Notes: generated from the letters alone by a model not told the origin. Counted from the stretch's first letter, positions 1-5,861 are shown. The stretch: DNA of 10,297 nucleotides from Acidimicrobiaceae bacterium (GCA_030838025.1 JAUTXM010000440.1:1-10297), one strand, 5' to 3'. Made by a program: numbers and translations.

Positions 1-1132
1 GCGCGACGGCCGGAGGCACGGCGCAGTTGGTGTACACCCCGTGGTCGAGGAGGTTGCGCCAGGTGCGGCCGGCGTCCCAGTCCTCGCCGATGTGCACCGG
101 GATGATCGGGCCTTGGGGCACGGCGCCGACCTGGTAGCCGAGTTCGGACAGGCCGGCGTGGAGCTGGCGGGCCCGCTCCAGGACCAGGCCCCGGCGGTCG
201 CCATCGGATTGGGCGATGCGCACCGCGGCCAGGGCGGCGCCGAGGGCGGCGGGAACACCGGCGGCGGTGAAGAGCATGACCCGGCAGGCGATGCGGAGGT
301 AATCGATCACCGGTTTGGGGCCCGCGAGGAATCCGCCGCAGGACGCCAGCGACTTGGAGAAGGTGCCCATCACGAGATCGGGGGTGACGCCCGCGGCCGC
401 GGCGGTGCCCCGACCGTCGGGCCCGAGGACACCGAGGGCATGGGCCTCGTCGACGAGGAAGCGGGCCCCGAACTCGGCGCAGACGGCCGCGAACTCGGCA
501 ACCGGGGCGACGTCGCCCTCCATCGAGTAGATCCCGTCGACGGCGACGAGCGCCGCACCGGGGTGGTCGCGCTTGTCGTGCCAGGTGCGAAGCCGGTGGC
601 GCAGGCTCGAGGGCAGGTTGTGGCGGAACGAGCGCATGGTGCCGACCGACATGCGGGCGCCGTCGATCAGGCTGGCGTGGGCGGCCGAGTCGAGGAAGAC
701 GGCGTCGTTGGCTTCGACCAGGGTCGCGATCAACCCCAGGTTGACCATGTAGCCGGTCGAGAACACCAGGCAGGCCTCGACTTGCAACCAGTCGCGCAAG
801 GCGTCCTCGAGCTCACGGTGCAACTGGAGGGTGCCGTTCATCAGCCGGCTGCCGGTGCAGCCCGTTCCGTAGCGGTCGATGGCGTCGATCGCCGCCTGCT
901 TGACCCGATCGTCACCGGTGAGGCCCAGATAGTTGTTGGAGCCCAGCATGATGACTGGTTTGTCCTCGTGCATGACGACCGGACCCGACTGGCTGGCCAT
1001 CTCCCGGTAGTAGGGGAGGAGCCCCATCTGCTCGGCCGCCCGGTACTCGAGCAGGCGGGGTGAGTCGCACTTGTCGAACAGGTCGACCGCCGCAACGGGC
1101 GCGCTGTCCGCATGGGTCCAGGCTTCAGCCAC
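1..1132 (-). CDS. Alpha-oxoamine synthase, serine palmitoyltransferase-like (3' end cut by the window)
   Basis: This is a fold-type I PLP enzyme of the family that condenses an amino acid with an acyl-CoA and releases CO2 (serine palmitoyltransferase, BioF, Kbl). The gene reads from GTG at 1132 to the left edge, giving 377 codons. About 20-40 C-terminal residues are missing, including the usual substrate-carboxylate arginine. Visible motifs are GSNNYLG (about 64-70), FSTGY, HASLIDG with PLP-stacking H152, DEAH with D228 contacting the PLP nitrogen, and GTFSKS with Schiff-base K260. The phrases TGSRLMNGT, FSTGY, FRHN and GTFSKS match serine palmitoyltransferases better than Kbl, as I remember those families. 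The start is supported by TACCCT 8 nt upstream; no Shine-Dalgarno is seen. The hydroxylase gene lies 87 nt upstream on the same strand. BioF, Kbl or another oxoamine synthase remain possible, because substrate cannot be read from motifs. Confidence 0.9.
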   Translation of the reverse strand, partial: MAEAWTHADSAPVAAVDLFDKCDSPRLLEYRAAEQMGLLPYYREMASQSGPVVMHEDKPVIMLGSNNYLGLTGDDRVKQAAIDAIDRYGTGCTGSRLMNGTLQLHRELEDALRDWLQVEACLVFSTGYMVNLGLIATLVEANDAVFLDSAAHASLIDGARMSVGTMRSFRHNLPSSLRHRLRTWHDKRDHPGAALVAVDGIYSMEGDVAPVAEFAAVCAEFGARFLVDEAHALGVLGPDGRGTAAAAGVTPDLVMGTFSKSLASCGGFLAGPKPVIDYLRIACRVMLFTAAGVPAALGAALAAVRIAQSDGDRRGLVLERARQLHAGLSELGYQVGAVPQGPIIPVHIGEDWDAGRTWRNLLDHGVYTNCAVPPAVA

Positions 1133-1140
1133 GAGAACCA

Positions 1141-1146
1141 AGGGTA
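1141..1146 (-). promoter_or_regulatory. Candidate leaderless -10 hexamer (TACCCT) of the oxoamine synthase gene
   Basis: On the minus strand TACCCT fits TAnnnT and stands exactly 8 nt before the GTG at 1132. No purine-rich ribosome binding site lies between them. It is the weakest match of the six such elements here: the others have a preceding G and mostly GTAGC(C/G)T. No -35 element is evident. Confidence 0.4.
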
Positions 1147-1177
1147 AGGGACGGCCGCGCGGCGCGCCAGGGATAGT

Positions 1178-1191
1178 GTGACAATTGTCAC
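1178..1191. promoter_or_regulatory. 14-bp perfect palindrome, CRP/FNR-type operator candidate
   Basis: GTGACAATTGTCAC is a perfect inverted repeat. With one flanking base on each side it reads TGTGA-N6-TCACG, one base off the classical CRP/GlxR pattern TGTGA-N6-TCACA. It lies in the 87-nt gap upstream of the oxoamine synthase gene, centred about 52 bp before that gene's start codon, which suits a transcription-factor site for that gene. The symmetry is seen directly; the regulator family is inferred. Confidence 0.55.
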
Positions 1192-1219
1192 GCCCGCCCG
1201 GCCGGGTGCAGCGCGTGCG

Positions 1220-1972
1220 TCAGCGGTTGCGCATCGCCTCGAAGCGCTTCTCCCAATCGAGGTGGCGGGCCTTGCCGTCACGGACGAACGGGGAGAAGGC
1301 GATGGCCTTGATCAGGGCCTTGTTGGCCCAGCCGCCCACGCCGCGCAGCGGTCGCAGGACGTCCATGAACAGCACCACGCGGAAGTCGTCAGTGTCGTTC
1401 CAGGCGTAATGCTCGTAGCCGTCATCGAACAGCAGGCTCTTGCCCTCGACCCAGTGGGCGACCTCGTCGCCCACGCTGATGCCGCACCGATCGGCCGGTT
1501 CGGGGATCTTGAGGGCCAGGTGATACCGGAGAACACCGCGCCAGGGGCCGCGGTGGGGCGGGATCTTCTTGTGGGGGGAGAGGATGGAGAAGAACGCCGT
1601 CGTGAGATCGGGGATCTGCTCGAGCAGCTTGGTCGTCTCGGGGCAGCGGGCACAGTTGGTGTCGGACTTGAACCCGTAGCCGAAGAAGAAGTACGTCTTC
1701 CACTTGTCGTCGTGGGTGAGGGCGAGCTGGTCGGTCGAGATGTCCTGGAAGTTGGGCAACTCGTCTCGGTACTCGAGGACTGCGTCCAGCTCGGCCCGGA
1801 TCAGGTCGAAGCCGTCCTCCAGCTGCTTGATCCACGGAAAGCCGTCCTGGGACAGGAAGGGGGTCGTGTCGACCTCGGAGTAGCGCAGGACCCAGCCCTC
1901 CATACGCTGGAGCGCCTTGCCCCCGACCTCGTTGGTGACATCGACCAGTTTCGACCGGAGCTGTCCAGCCAT
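1220..1972 (-). CDS. Aspartyl/asparaginyl beta-hydroxylase-family Fe(II)/2-oxoglutarate oxygenase
   Basis: The 250-residue protein belongs to the AspH/LpxO family of Fe(II)- and 2-oxoglutarate-dependent hydroxylases, cupin-fold enzymes acting on peptide aspartates or on lipid acyl chains. H140 and H188 fit the two iron-ligand histidines. R149, nine residues after H140, and R198, ten residues after H188, reproduce the spacing of the conserved His/Arg pairs of AspH. The surrounding text is family-typical: IPPHRGPW, LRYHLAL, FDDGYEH and RVVLFMDV. Residues 1-100 hold the family's N-terminal region, including PNFQDIS. No signal peptide or membrane anchor is seen, so it is probably cytosolic. The ATG is backed by TAGCCT 8 nt upstream. 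It is divergent from adenylate kinase and co-directional with the oxoamine synthase. The substrate is unknown. Confidence 0.92.
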   Translation of the reverse strand: MAGQLRSKLVDVTNEVGGKALQRMEGWVLRYSEVDTTPFLSQDGFPWIKQLEDGFDLIRAELDAVLEYRDELPNFQDISTDQLALTHDDKWKTYFFFGYGFKSDTNCARCPETTKLLEQIPDLTTAFFSILSPHKKIPPHRGPWRGVLRYHLALKIPEPADRCGISVGDEVAHWVEGKSLLFDDGYEHYAWNDTDDFRVVLFMDVLRPLRGVGGWANKALIKAIAFSPFVRDGKARHLDWEKRFEAMRNR

Positions 1973-1980
1973 GGGCGTCG

Positions 1981-1986
1981 AGGCTA
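1981..1986 (-). promoter_or_regulatory. Candidate leaderless -10 hexamer (TAGCCT) of the hydroxylase gene
   Basis: The minus strand reads GTAGCCTCG, with TAGCCT ending 8 nt before the ATG at 1972. The same 9-mer precedes the LLM oxidoreductase gene. There is no ribosome binding site, so transcription probably starts at or next to the ATG. Confidence 0.55.
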
Positions 1987-1994
1987 CATGGTGG

Positions 1995-2009
1995 CCGGCC
2001 CACGGCCGG
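1995..2009. repeat. Short GC hairpin between the divergent hydroxylase and adenylate kinase genes
   Basis: CCGGCC-CAC-GGCCGG forms a 6-bp stem with a 3-nt loop in the 63-nt divergent intergenic region. It could be an operator or just a chance product of GC-rich sequence. Nothing else supports a function. Confidence 0.25.
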
Positions 2010-2035
2010 GGTGGCGTCAATGGCAGGATGTCGCG

Positions 2036-2728
2036 GTGCGACTGCTGCTGCTGGCTCCACCGGGAGCGGGGAAGGGGACCCAGGCGAAGCGGCTCTCGCA
2101 GTACTACGGGATCGAGCACATCTCGACGGGCGACATGTTGCGTCGGGAGGTGGCGGACGCCACGCCGCTCGGCTTGGAGGCGAAGACGTACCTCGACAGA
2201 GGCGATCTTGTTCCCGACGAGTTGATACGCGAGATGGTGGTCGAGCGAGTTTCCGAGGCCGATCCCAAGGGCGGGTTCTTGTTGGACGGGTATCCCCGCA
2301 ATTTGGCGCAAGCGGAGGAGGCCGATGCCCTGGCGCGGGACCGGGGCATCACGATCAACGGGGCTGTCTATCTGGACGTGAGCGCCGAGGAGCTGCTGCG
2401 CCGGCTCATGGCCCGGTCGGGGACCGAGTCGCGAAGTGACGACAACGAGGAGACGATTCGCCACCGTATCGAGGTGTTCGAGGCGCAGACGCGGCCGCTG
2501 GCGGACTACTTCCGGCAACGGGGCCTGTTGATCTCGGTGGACGGCGAGCAGCCAGTCGAAAAGGTGACCCAGGACATCATCGACAAGCTGGCGGCGGCGG
2601 GTGCGGGCGGGGCTGGTGCGGGCGGGGCTGGTGCGGGTGCGGCGGGTGGATCGGTGCCGGGCGATGCTGCGGGGGTTACACCGTCACCAGGGCCGGATCG
2701 ACCGCCGACAGATGGTGGATCTCATTGA
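2036..2728 (+). CDS. adk: Adenylate kinase, short-LID form with a Gly/Ala-rich C-terminal tail
   Basis: The enzyme interconverts ATP+AMP and 2 ADP in the cytosol. The 230-residue product begins with the P-loop APPGAGKGTQA (7-17), catalytic K13. The NMP-binding part TGDMLR (31-36) follows, then DGYPRN with R88, and the short LID SRSDDNEET with R142 and R144. The zinc-binding LID insert is absent, as in actinobacterial enzymes. The GTG at 2036 is chosen because AGGA lies 7 nt upstream and the protein then starts exactly like its family. In-frame ATG 1988 and GTG 1991 would add a non-homologous stretch. The usual core ends near residue 186; residues 187-230 are a low-complexity Gly/Ala then Pro tail, and the last 17 codons overlap the convergent phosphatase gene. 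The first glycine of the P-loop is alanine (A7). No ribosomal or secY genes adjoin, so a second adk elsewhere is possible. Confidence 0.93.
   Translation: MRLLLLAPPGAGKGTQAKRLSQYYGIEHISTGDMLRREVADATPLGLEAKTYLDRGDLVPDELIREMVVERVSEADPKGGFLLDGYPRNLAQAEEADALARDRGITINGAVYLDVSAEELLRRLMARSGTESRSDDNEETIRHRIEVFEAQTRPLADYFRQRGLLISVDGEQPVEKVTQDIIDKLAAAGAGGAGAGGAGAGAAGGSVPGDAAGVTPSPGPDRPPTDGGSH
2600..2637 (+). repeat. 15-bp in-frame tandem repeat in the adenylate kinase tail
   Basis: The unit GGTGCGGGCGGGGCT occurs twice in tandem (2600-2614, 2615-2629), followed by a partial third copy of 8 bases. Each unit is in frame and encodes Gly-Ala-Gly-Gly-Ala. It looks like recent slippage expansion that lengthened the C-terminal tail. 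Confidence 0.85.
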
Positions 2729-3446
2729 GGCTGTGCACGACCCGGCGACCGTCGCCGGCCAACACCCGGTGGATCGAGGCGTGGGCCGGCCGGAAGAACA
2801 TGTCCTGGCTCAGCCCGAGCACGTGGGCCAGATAGCCATTGGTCACCCCGCTGTGGCAGGCCAAGGCGACCCGTTGCCCAGGGTGGCGGGCGACGATCTC
2901 GTCGATCGCGGGAATGATCCGGGCCCGGAACTCGACGCTTGACTCGCTGTAGGGGTAGATGTCCCAACTGCGCTCGGTAATGAAGCGTTCCTGCAAACGG
3001 CGCAGCTGGTCGAGACCGATCAGGTCAGTAAGCGCGGCGCCGTCGGGGAGGCCGCGGAACAGTTCGACTTCACGGAGGTCGGCAACCACGATTGGCTGTA
3101 GTCCGTGGTGCCGAGCCACTTCCTGGGCCGTGACGAGGGCCCGTTCCAGGGGGCTGGAGTAGACGGCGTCGATGGTTTCGGCGGCGAGGGCGCGGCCGAC
3201 TGCCTGCGCCTGGCGGAGGCCGGTTTCCGACAACGGCGGGTCGACCCAATCGGCTGCCGTCGGGTTCTCGCGGTGGGGGAACTGCTGCTTGCCATGGCGG
3301 ATCAGAATCAGTGTCGTGACATCGGGCAGGCCGGTGAGAAAGGTCCGGTCGAGAGGCGACGCCGACGGAATGGGCGATGGCGGCTCGAGCGGCGGAAGGG
3401 GCGGGTGCGGTTCGAGCGACGGTTCGCCGGTCGTCACCGCGGTCAC
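2676..3446 (-). CDS. Histidine phosphatase (phosphoglycerate-mutase-like) family protein
   Basis: This branch-1 histidine-phosphatase-fold protein transfers phosphate through a catalytic histidine. The RHG motif is at 50-52 (LILIRHG, H51 nucleophile), SSPLERA at 98-104 supplies R102, acidic LREVE at 125-129 holds the probable acid residue, and CHSG gives the second histidine, H198. The 256-residue length with GTG 3446 assumes an overlap with the stop of the hydrolase gene upstream (GTGA), a sign of translational coupling; GTG at 3437 or 3470 is also possible. Residues 1-40 form a Pro-rich leader (PHPPLPPLEPPSP) before the catalytic fold, with no ATG, GTG or TTG closer to RHG. It could be a small-molecule phosphatase or a mutase; the substrate is not evident. 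Its 3' end overlaps the convergent adenylate kinase gene by 53 bp. Confidence 0.88.
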   Translation of the reverse strand: MTAVTTGEPSLEPHPPLPPLEPPSPIPSASPLDRTFLTGLPDVTTLILIRHGKQQFPHRENPTAADWVDPPLSETGLRQAQAVGRALAAETIDAVYSSPLERALVTAQEVARHHGLQPIVVADLREVELFRGLPDGAALTDLIGLDQLRRLQERFITERSWDIYPYSESSVEFRARIIPAIDEIVARHPGQRVALACHSGVTNGYLAHVLGLSQDMFFRPAHASIHRVLAGDGRRVVHSLNEIHHLSAVDPALVTV

Positions 3447-4156
3447 GCGGCCCCGAACATTTGGAGCCACTGTTGCTTGGTCTTGGGTTTGAACACGAAG
3501 TTGAGGTTCTTGACGTGGCCCATCGTCGCCGACGCCGGCGGCGAGTAGCGGTGGCCTGGGAAGAGCGTGGTGTTGTCAGGCAGGGACGCCAGGCGCTGCA
3601 GGCTTTCGTACATGGCCTCGGTGTCGGAACCGGGGAGATCCGTCCGGCCACACCCTTCGAGGAAGAGGGTGTCACCGGACACCAGCATCCCGTCGACCAG
3701 GAAGCATTGGCTTCCGGGCGTGTGCCCGGGCGTGTGCAGCAGTTCGATCCGGATGTCGCCGACCTCGATGATGTCGCCGCTGGCGTGGGGTTCCAGGTCG
3801 TCGGCCGATATGCCGGTCGTGCGCCGGACCCATTCGGCTTCGGCCGCGTTCACGTGGATCTTGACGGGCCGGCGTTCGAGCAGCGCCGCCACGCCCTCGA
3901 TGTCGTGACCGACGAAGGAGCCGCCGACATGGTCGGGGTGGTAGTGCGTGGCCAGCGCGCCCGTCAGGTGCATGCCATCGGTGTCCAGCACCTCGAGCAG
4001 GTCATCGATGCAATACGCCGGGTCTACGACCACTGCCTCGCCGGTGTCACGATCCCCGACGAGGTACACGAAGTTGATCATCTGGGTCGCCACGGGATCG
4101 CCGACGGCGAAGTCACGACCTGACAGGAGTTGTCGAAAATAGAGGCGACCGGTCAC
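3443..4156 (-). CDS. Metallo-beta-lactamase-fold hydrolase, glyoxalase II-like
   Basis: The 237-residue protein has a complete binuclear metal site: THYHPDH (H71, H73, D75, H76), HTPGH (H145), SGD (D162) and PGH (H202). GCGRTDLPG after the metal aspartate is typical of the glyoxalase II/persulfide-dioxygenase branch, so likely substrates are thioesters or thiol adducts; the choice between hydroxyacylglutathione-type hydrolase and sulfur dioxygenase cannot be made here. It is probably cytosolic, with no signal peptide. The GTG at 4156 is taken because it lies 11 nt after the thioesterase stop and has TAGCGT 8 nt upstream. Longer in-frame starts would only read backwards through the thioesterase gene. 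The stop overlaps the phosphatase start, making this the middle gene of a three-gene run. Confidence 0.9.
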   Translation of the reverse strand: MTGRLYFRQLLSGRDFAVGDPVATQMINFVYLVGDRDTGEAVVVDPAYCIDDLLEVLDTDGMHLTGALATHYHPDHVGGSFVGHDIEGVAALLERRPVKIHVNAAEAEWVRRTTGISADDLEPHASGDIIEVGDIRIELLHTPGHTPGSQCFLVDGMLVSGDTLFLEGCGRTDLPGSDTEAMYESLQRLASLPDNTTLFPGHRYSPPASATMGHVKNLNFVFKPKTKQQWLQMFGAA

Positions 4157-4164
4157 GGGGAGCG

Positions 4165-4170
4165 ACGCTA
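4165..4170 (-). promoter_or_regulatory. Candidate leaderless -10 hexamer (TAGCGT) of the hydrolase gene, overlapping a stop codon
   Basis: The minus strand reads GTAGCGTCG, with TAGCGT ending 8 nt before GTG 4156. The TAG of the hexamer is also the stop codon of the thioesterase gene. If active, it gives the two downstream genes a promoter of their own inside the apparent operon. Confidence 0.5.
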
Positions 4171-5016
4171 CGCGTCCGGGCCGGCTGCGTCCGCCACCGC
4201 CTCCGGTGGGGACGGGACTCGTGGCCGGCCCAACCGGACAATGACCGATTGGCTGGCCACGCCAAGGAGGATTCCGTCCTCGGACCACAGATACGCCCGG
4301 CCGTGGCCGAAGCCGTTGGCGATAGCCAAGAGGTGGATGTCGCAGAGAATCCATTCCGAAGGCACGAGCTGCACCACGCGGATGGTGTTGTCCAGGCTGT
4401 TCCCGATGGACGGCCGCCCGAGGGCCTGGGCCACTCCGGAAGGGACATAGTCACCCAGGACCGACAGCCACGCCGAGCTGGGTTCGACCAGGCCGGGAAG
4501 TCGCGCCCAGAACGCGCAGCGCCCGTCTCCCACGGTGCCGTCCAGATCCTCGAACTGCCGGCCCATTGCCAGGCGGACCTCCACCCGCTCGAGAACCGTG
4601 CCACTGAACTCCGGCGGGATGGTGCGAGAGGTGGACTCGACTGGGCCGGGCACGTCGGGTGGGCGGACCCACATGCCGCTGACGTCGAGGTGGCGCCGCC
4701 CGAGCGCGGCGTTGACCGCCAGGATCTCCTTGCCATCGACGCGGCCGATGGCCCGGGCCTGGGTCGTCTGATGGCCGACCACGGCCAGGTTGACGGCGAA
4801 GTCGACCACGCTGTCGGTCGGGGCATACGAGAGGTATTGCGCCGTCGCCCAGATCGCCGGGCGGTCGCTGGCATGCTCCATGGCGGCGACGCCTGCTGCA
4901 AGGCCGCAGCCACCGAACAGGAATCGCCCCGGCGTCGAGACGCCCGGCGTCACCGGGAGTCGCCACAGGAGCGCATCGTCGGTCGGCTCCAGCCCGAGGA
5001 ACGTCCAAGCATCCAT
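4168..5016 (-). CDS. TesB-like (double-hotdog) acyl-CoA thioesterase family protein
   Basis: The 282 residues match the length and layout of TesB/thioesterase II proteins, two hotdog domains in tandem that hydrolyse acyl-CoA to fatty acid and CoA. The N-terminal hotdog holds RFLFGGCGLAAG (31-42); the C-terminal hotdog runs through NSLDNTIRV, EWILCDIHLLAIANGFG and the DGILLGVASQ block. Aligned by eye to E. coli TesB, the catalytic Asp (D209) and Gln (Q256) are kept, but the Thr/Ser position falls on Leu (about 229-230). Activity is therefore uncertain, or it uses a variant active site. The ATG is supported by TAGCGT 8 nt upstream. A purine-rich AAGGAGG farther up (5047-5053) is too distant for this ATG. 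First gene of the thioesterase, hydrolase and phosphatase run. Confidence 0.87.
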   Translation of the reverse strand: MDAWTFLGLEPTDDALLWRLPVTPGVSTPGRFLFGGCGLAAGVAAMEHASDRPAIWATAQYLSYAPTDSVVDFAVNLAVVGHQTTQARAIGRVDGKEILAVNAALGRRHLDVSGMWVRPPDVPGPVESTSRTIPPEFSGTVLERVEVRLAMGRQFEDLDGTVGDGRCAFWARLPGLVEPSSAWLSVLGDYVPSGVAQALGRPSIGNSLDNTIRVVQLVPSEWILCDIHLLAIANGFGHGRAYLWSEDGILLGVASQSVIVRLGRPRVPSPPEAVADAAGPDA

Positions 5017-5024
5017 GGCCCGGC

Positions 5025-5030
5025 ACGCTA
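5025..5030 (-). promoter_or_regulatory. Candidate leaderless -10 hexamer (TAGCGT) of the thioesterase gene
   Basis: The minus strand reads GTAGCGT, ending 8 nt before ATG 5016. It is identical to the element before the hydrolase gene. No -35 match was found at 16-18 nt spacing. Confidence 0.55.
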
Positions 5031-5185
5031 CCGGCAGTGATTGGGCCCTCCTTGTCGTTCCGGTTGGCGCGCCCGGCGACGGTCAAGCAGGCCCGGCGCA
5101 GCTTGGTGCGGGACGAAGGCGGTCGGCCGAGGGGCTCATGGGTGGGGCTGGCTGCGTCGGCGCAGGCCAAGTACCCGGCCCTTGG

Positions 5186-5206
5186 TGACTGAGTAAAGCT
5201 AAGTCA
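5186..5206. promoter_or_regulatory. Imperfect 21-bp palindrome upstream of the Hsp20 promoter
   Basis: TGACTnAG-N5-CTnAGTCA matches in seven of eight arm positions and ends 4 bp before the Hsp20 -35 hexamer. It is a plausible operator for a heat-shock regulator, but it is not a clear match to the HAIR (HspR) or CIRCE (HrcA) consensus. Confidence 0.4.
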
Positions 5207-5210
5207 TCTC

Positions 5211-5239
5211 TTGTCAACTATTCTGTCATGTGTCATACT
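5211..5239 (+). promoter_or_regulatory. Hsp20 promoter: TTGTCA -35, 17-nt spacer, CATACT -10
   Basis: TTGTCA (5211-5216) differs from TTGACA at one base. CATACT (5234-5239) keeps the key A and T of the -10, and the spacer is 17 nt. The promoter sits in an AT-rich island in otherwise GC-rich sequence. Transcription would begin near 5246, giving a leader of about 35 nt. TGTCA half-sites at 5212, 5224, 5231 and 5258, and GTCA-TAC-TGAC (5232-5242) across the -10, suggest repressor binding over the promoter. Confidence 0.6.
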
Positions 5240-5264
5240 GACTATCAGATACTGAAGTGTCAAG

Positions 5265-5271
5265 AAGGAGG
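5265..5271 (+). promoter_or_regulatory. Strong ribosome binding site of hsp20
   Basis: AAGGAGG lies 9 nt before ATG 5281 and decides that start against the in-frame GTG at 5257, which lies upstream of the site, and ATG 5287. It is the only strong Shine-Dalgarno at a chosen start in the window. Confidence 0.8.
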
Positions 5272-5280
5272 AAGTACACG

Positions 5281-5733
5281 ATGTTGATGCGTTTCGATCC
5301 ATTCCGTGAGCTTGATCGGTTGACCGAGCTGCAGAACCGCAGCCTCCCAACTTCGATACTGGCGATGGACGCCTACCGACGGGGGCACGAGTTCGTGGTG
5401 CAATTCGACCTGCCCGGAGCCGATGCCGACTCGGTCGATTTGTCGGTCGAGAAGAACGTGCTCACCGTGCGAGCGCAGCGGACCGCGGCGCAGGGCGAGG
5501 TGGACGAGGTGATCGTGACCGAGCGGCGATATGGCAACTTCACCCGCCAGCTGTTCCTCGGCGAGAGCTTGGACACCGAGCACATCAAGGCGTCCTACGA
5601 GAACGGCGTGCTCACGATCACGATCCCCGTGGCCGAGAAGGCGAAGCCGCGCCAGATCCAGGTCGACAACGTGCCGTCCGCCGCTACGCCAGTCGAGGCG
5701 CAGTCGACCGACACGACGATTGCCGCGGCCTAG
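5281..5733 (+). CDS. Small heat-shock protein, Hsp20/alpha-crystallin family
   Basis: A 150-residue ATP-independent chaperone that holds unfolding proteins. The short N-terminal arm begins MLMRFDPFRELDRL. The alpha-crystallin domain spans about 27-118: AYRRGHEFVVQFDLPG, ERRYGNFTRQ and the signature GVLTITIPV (109-117). A C-terminal I-x-V (I126, V128) is the usual oligomer-contact motif, followed by a polar tail of about 22 residues. Length and layout are those of Hsp18/Acr-type actinobacterial proteins. It is transcribed from its own AT-rich promoter with candidate operators, consistent with stress-controlled expression, and ends at a GC-rich hairpin before the convergent Ku gene. Its upstream neighbour, the thioesterase, is divergent, so it is monocistronic. 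Confidence 0.96.
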   Translation: MLMRFDPFRELDRLTELQNRSLPTSILAMDAYRRGHEFVVQFDLPGADADSVDLSVEKNVLTVRAQRTAAQGEVDEVIVTERRYGNFTRQLFLGESLDTEHIKASYENGVLTITIPVAEKAKPRQIQVDNVPSAATPVEAQSTDTTIAAA

Positions 5734-5764
5734 TCCCAGCCGCTTCCGACGTATGGACCGCACG

Positions 5765-5800
5765 GGAGGCGCCGCCGCCGCTGGCTGGCGCGGCGCCTCC
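5765..5800. terminator. GC-rich hairpin between the convergent hsp20 and Ku genes
   Basis: Arms GGAGGCGCCGC (5765-5775) and GCGGCGCCTCC (5790-5800) pair perfectly over 11 bp with a 14-nt loop, 32 bp after the hsp20 stop. There is no T-run, as is common in high-GC actinobacteria. It may work in both directions, although it lies 62 bp past the Ku stop. Confidence 0.6.
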
Positions 5801-5861
5801 TCCGAGCGGATCGAGAGCCGAGAGTCGCAGGACGAACACCGCCGGCGAAGGACAGTTCCTA

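Noticed and set aside
1161..1168. GGCGCGCC palindrome, also at 7989-7996
   Set aside because: Eight-base GC palindromes are expected by chance in sequence this rich in G and C. Nothing around them supports a function.
1178..2035. In-frame 5' extension of the adenylate kinase frame back to 1178
   Set aside because: It reads antisense through the hydroxylase gene. The kinase homology starts exactly at GTG 2036, with AGGA 7 nt upstream.
5047..5053. AAGGAGG on the minus strand upstream of the thioesterase gene, with an in-frame CTG 9 nt later (5035-5037)
   Set aside because: It lies 30 nt from the ATG, would need a rare CTG start, and the TAGCGT hexamer gives a better leaderless explanation for ATG 5016. 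Probably coincidence.
5257..5280. Earlier GTG start for hsp20 at 5257
   Set aside because: It would place the AAGGAGG ribosome binding site inside the coding region. The added residues are not typical of Hsp20 proteins.
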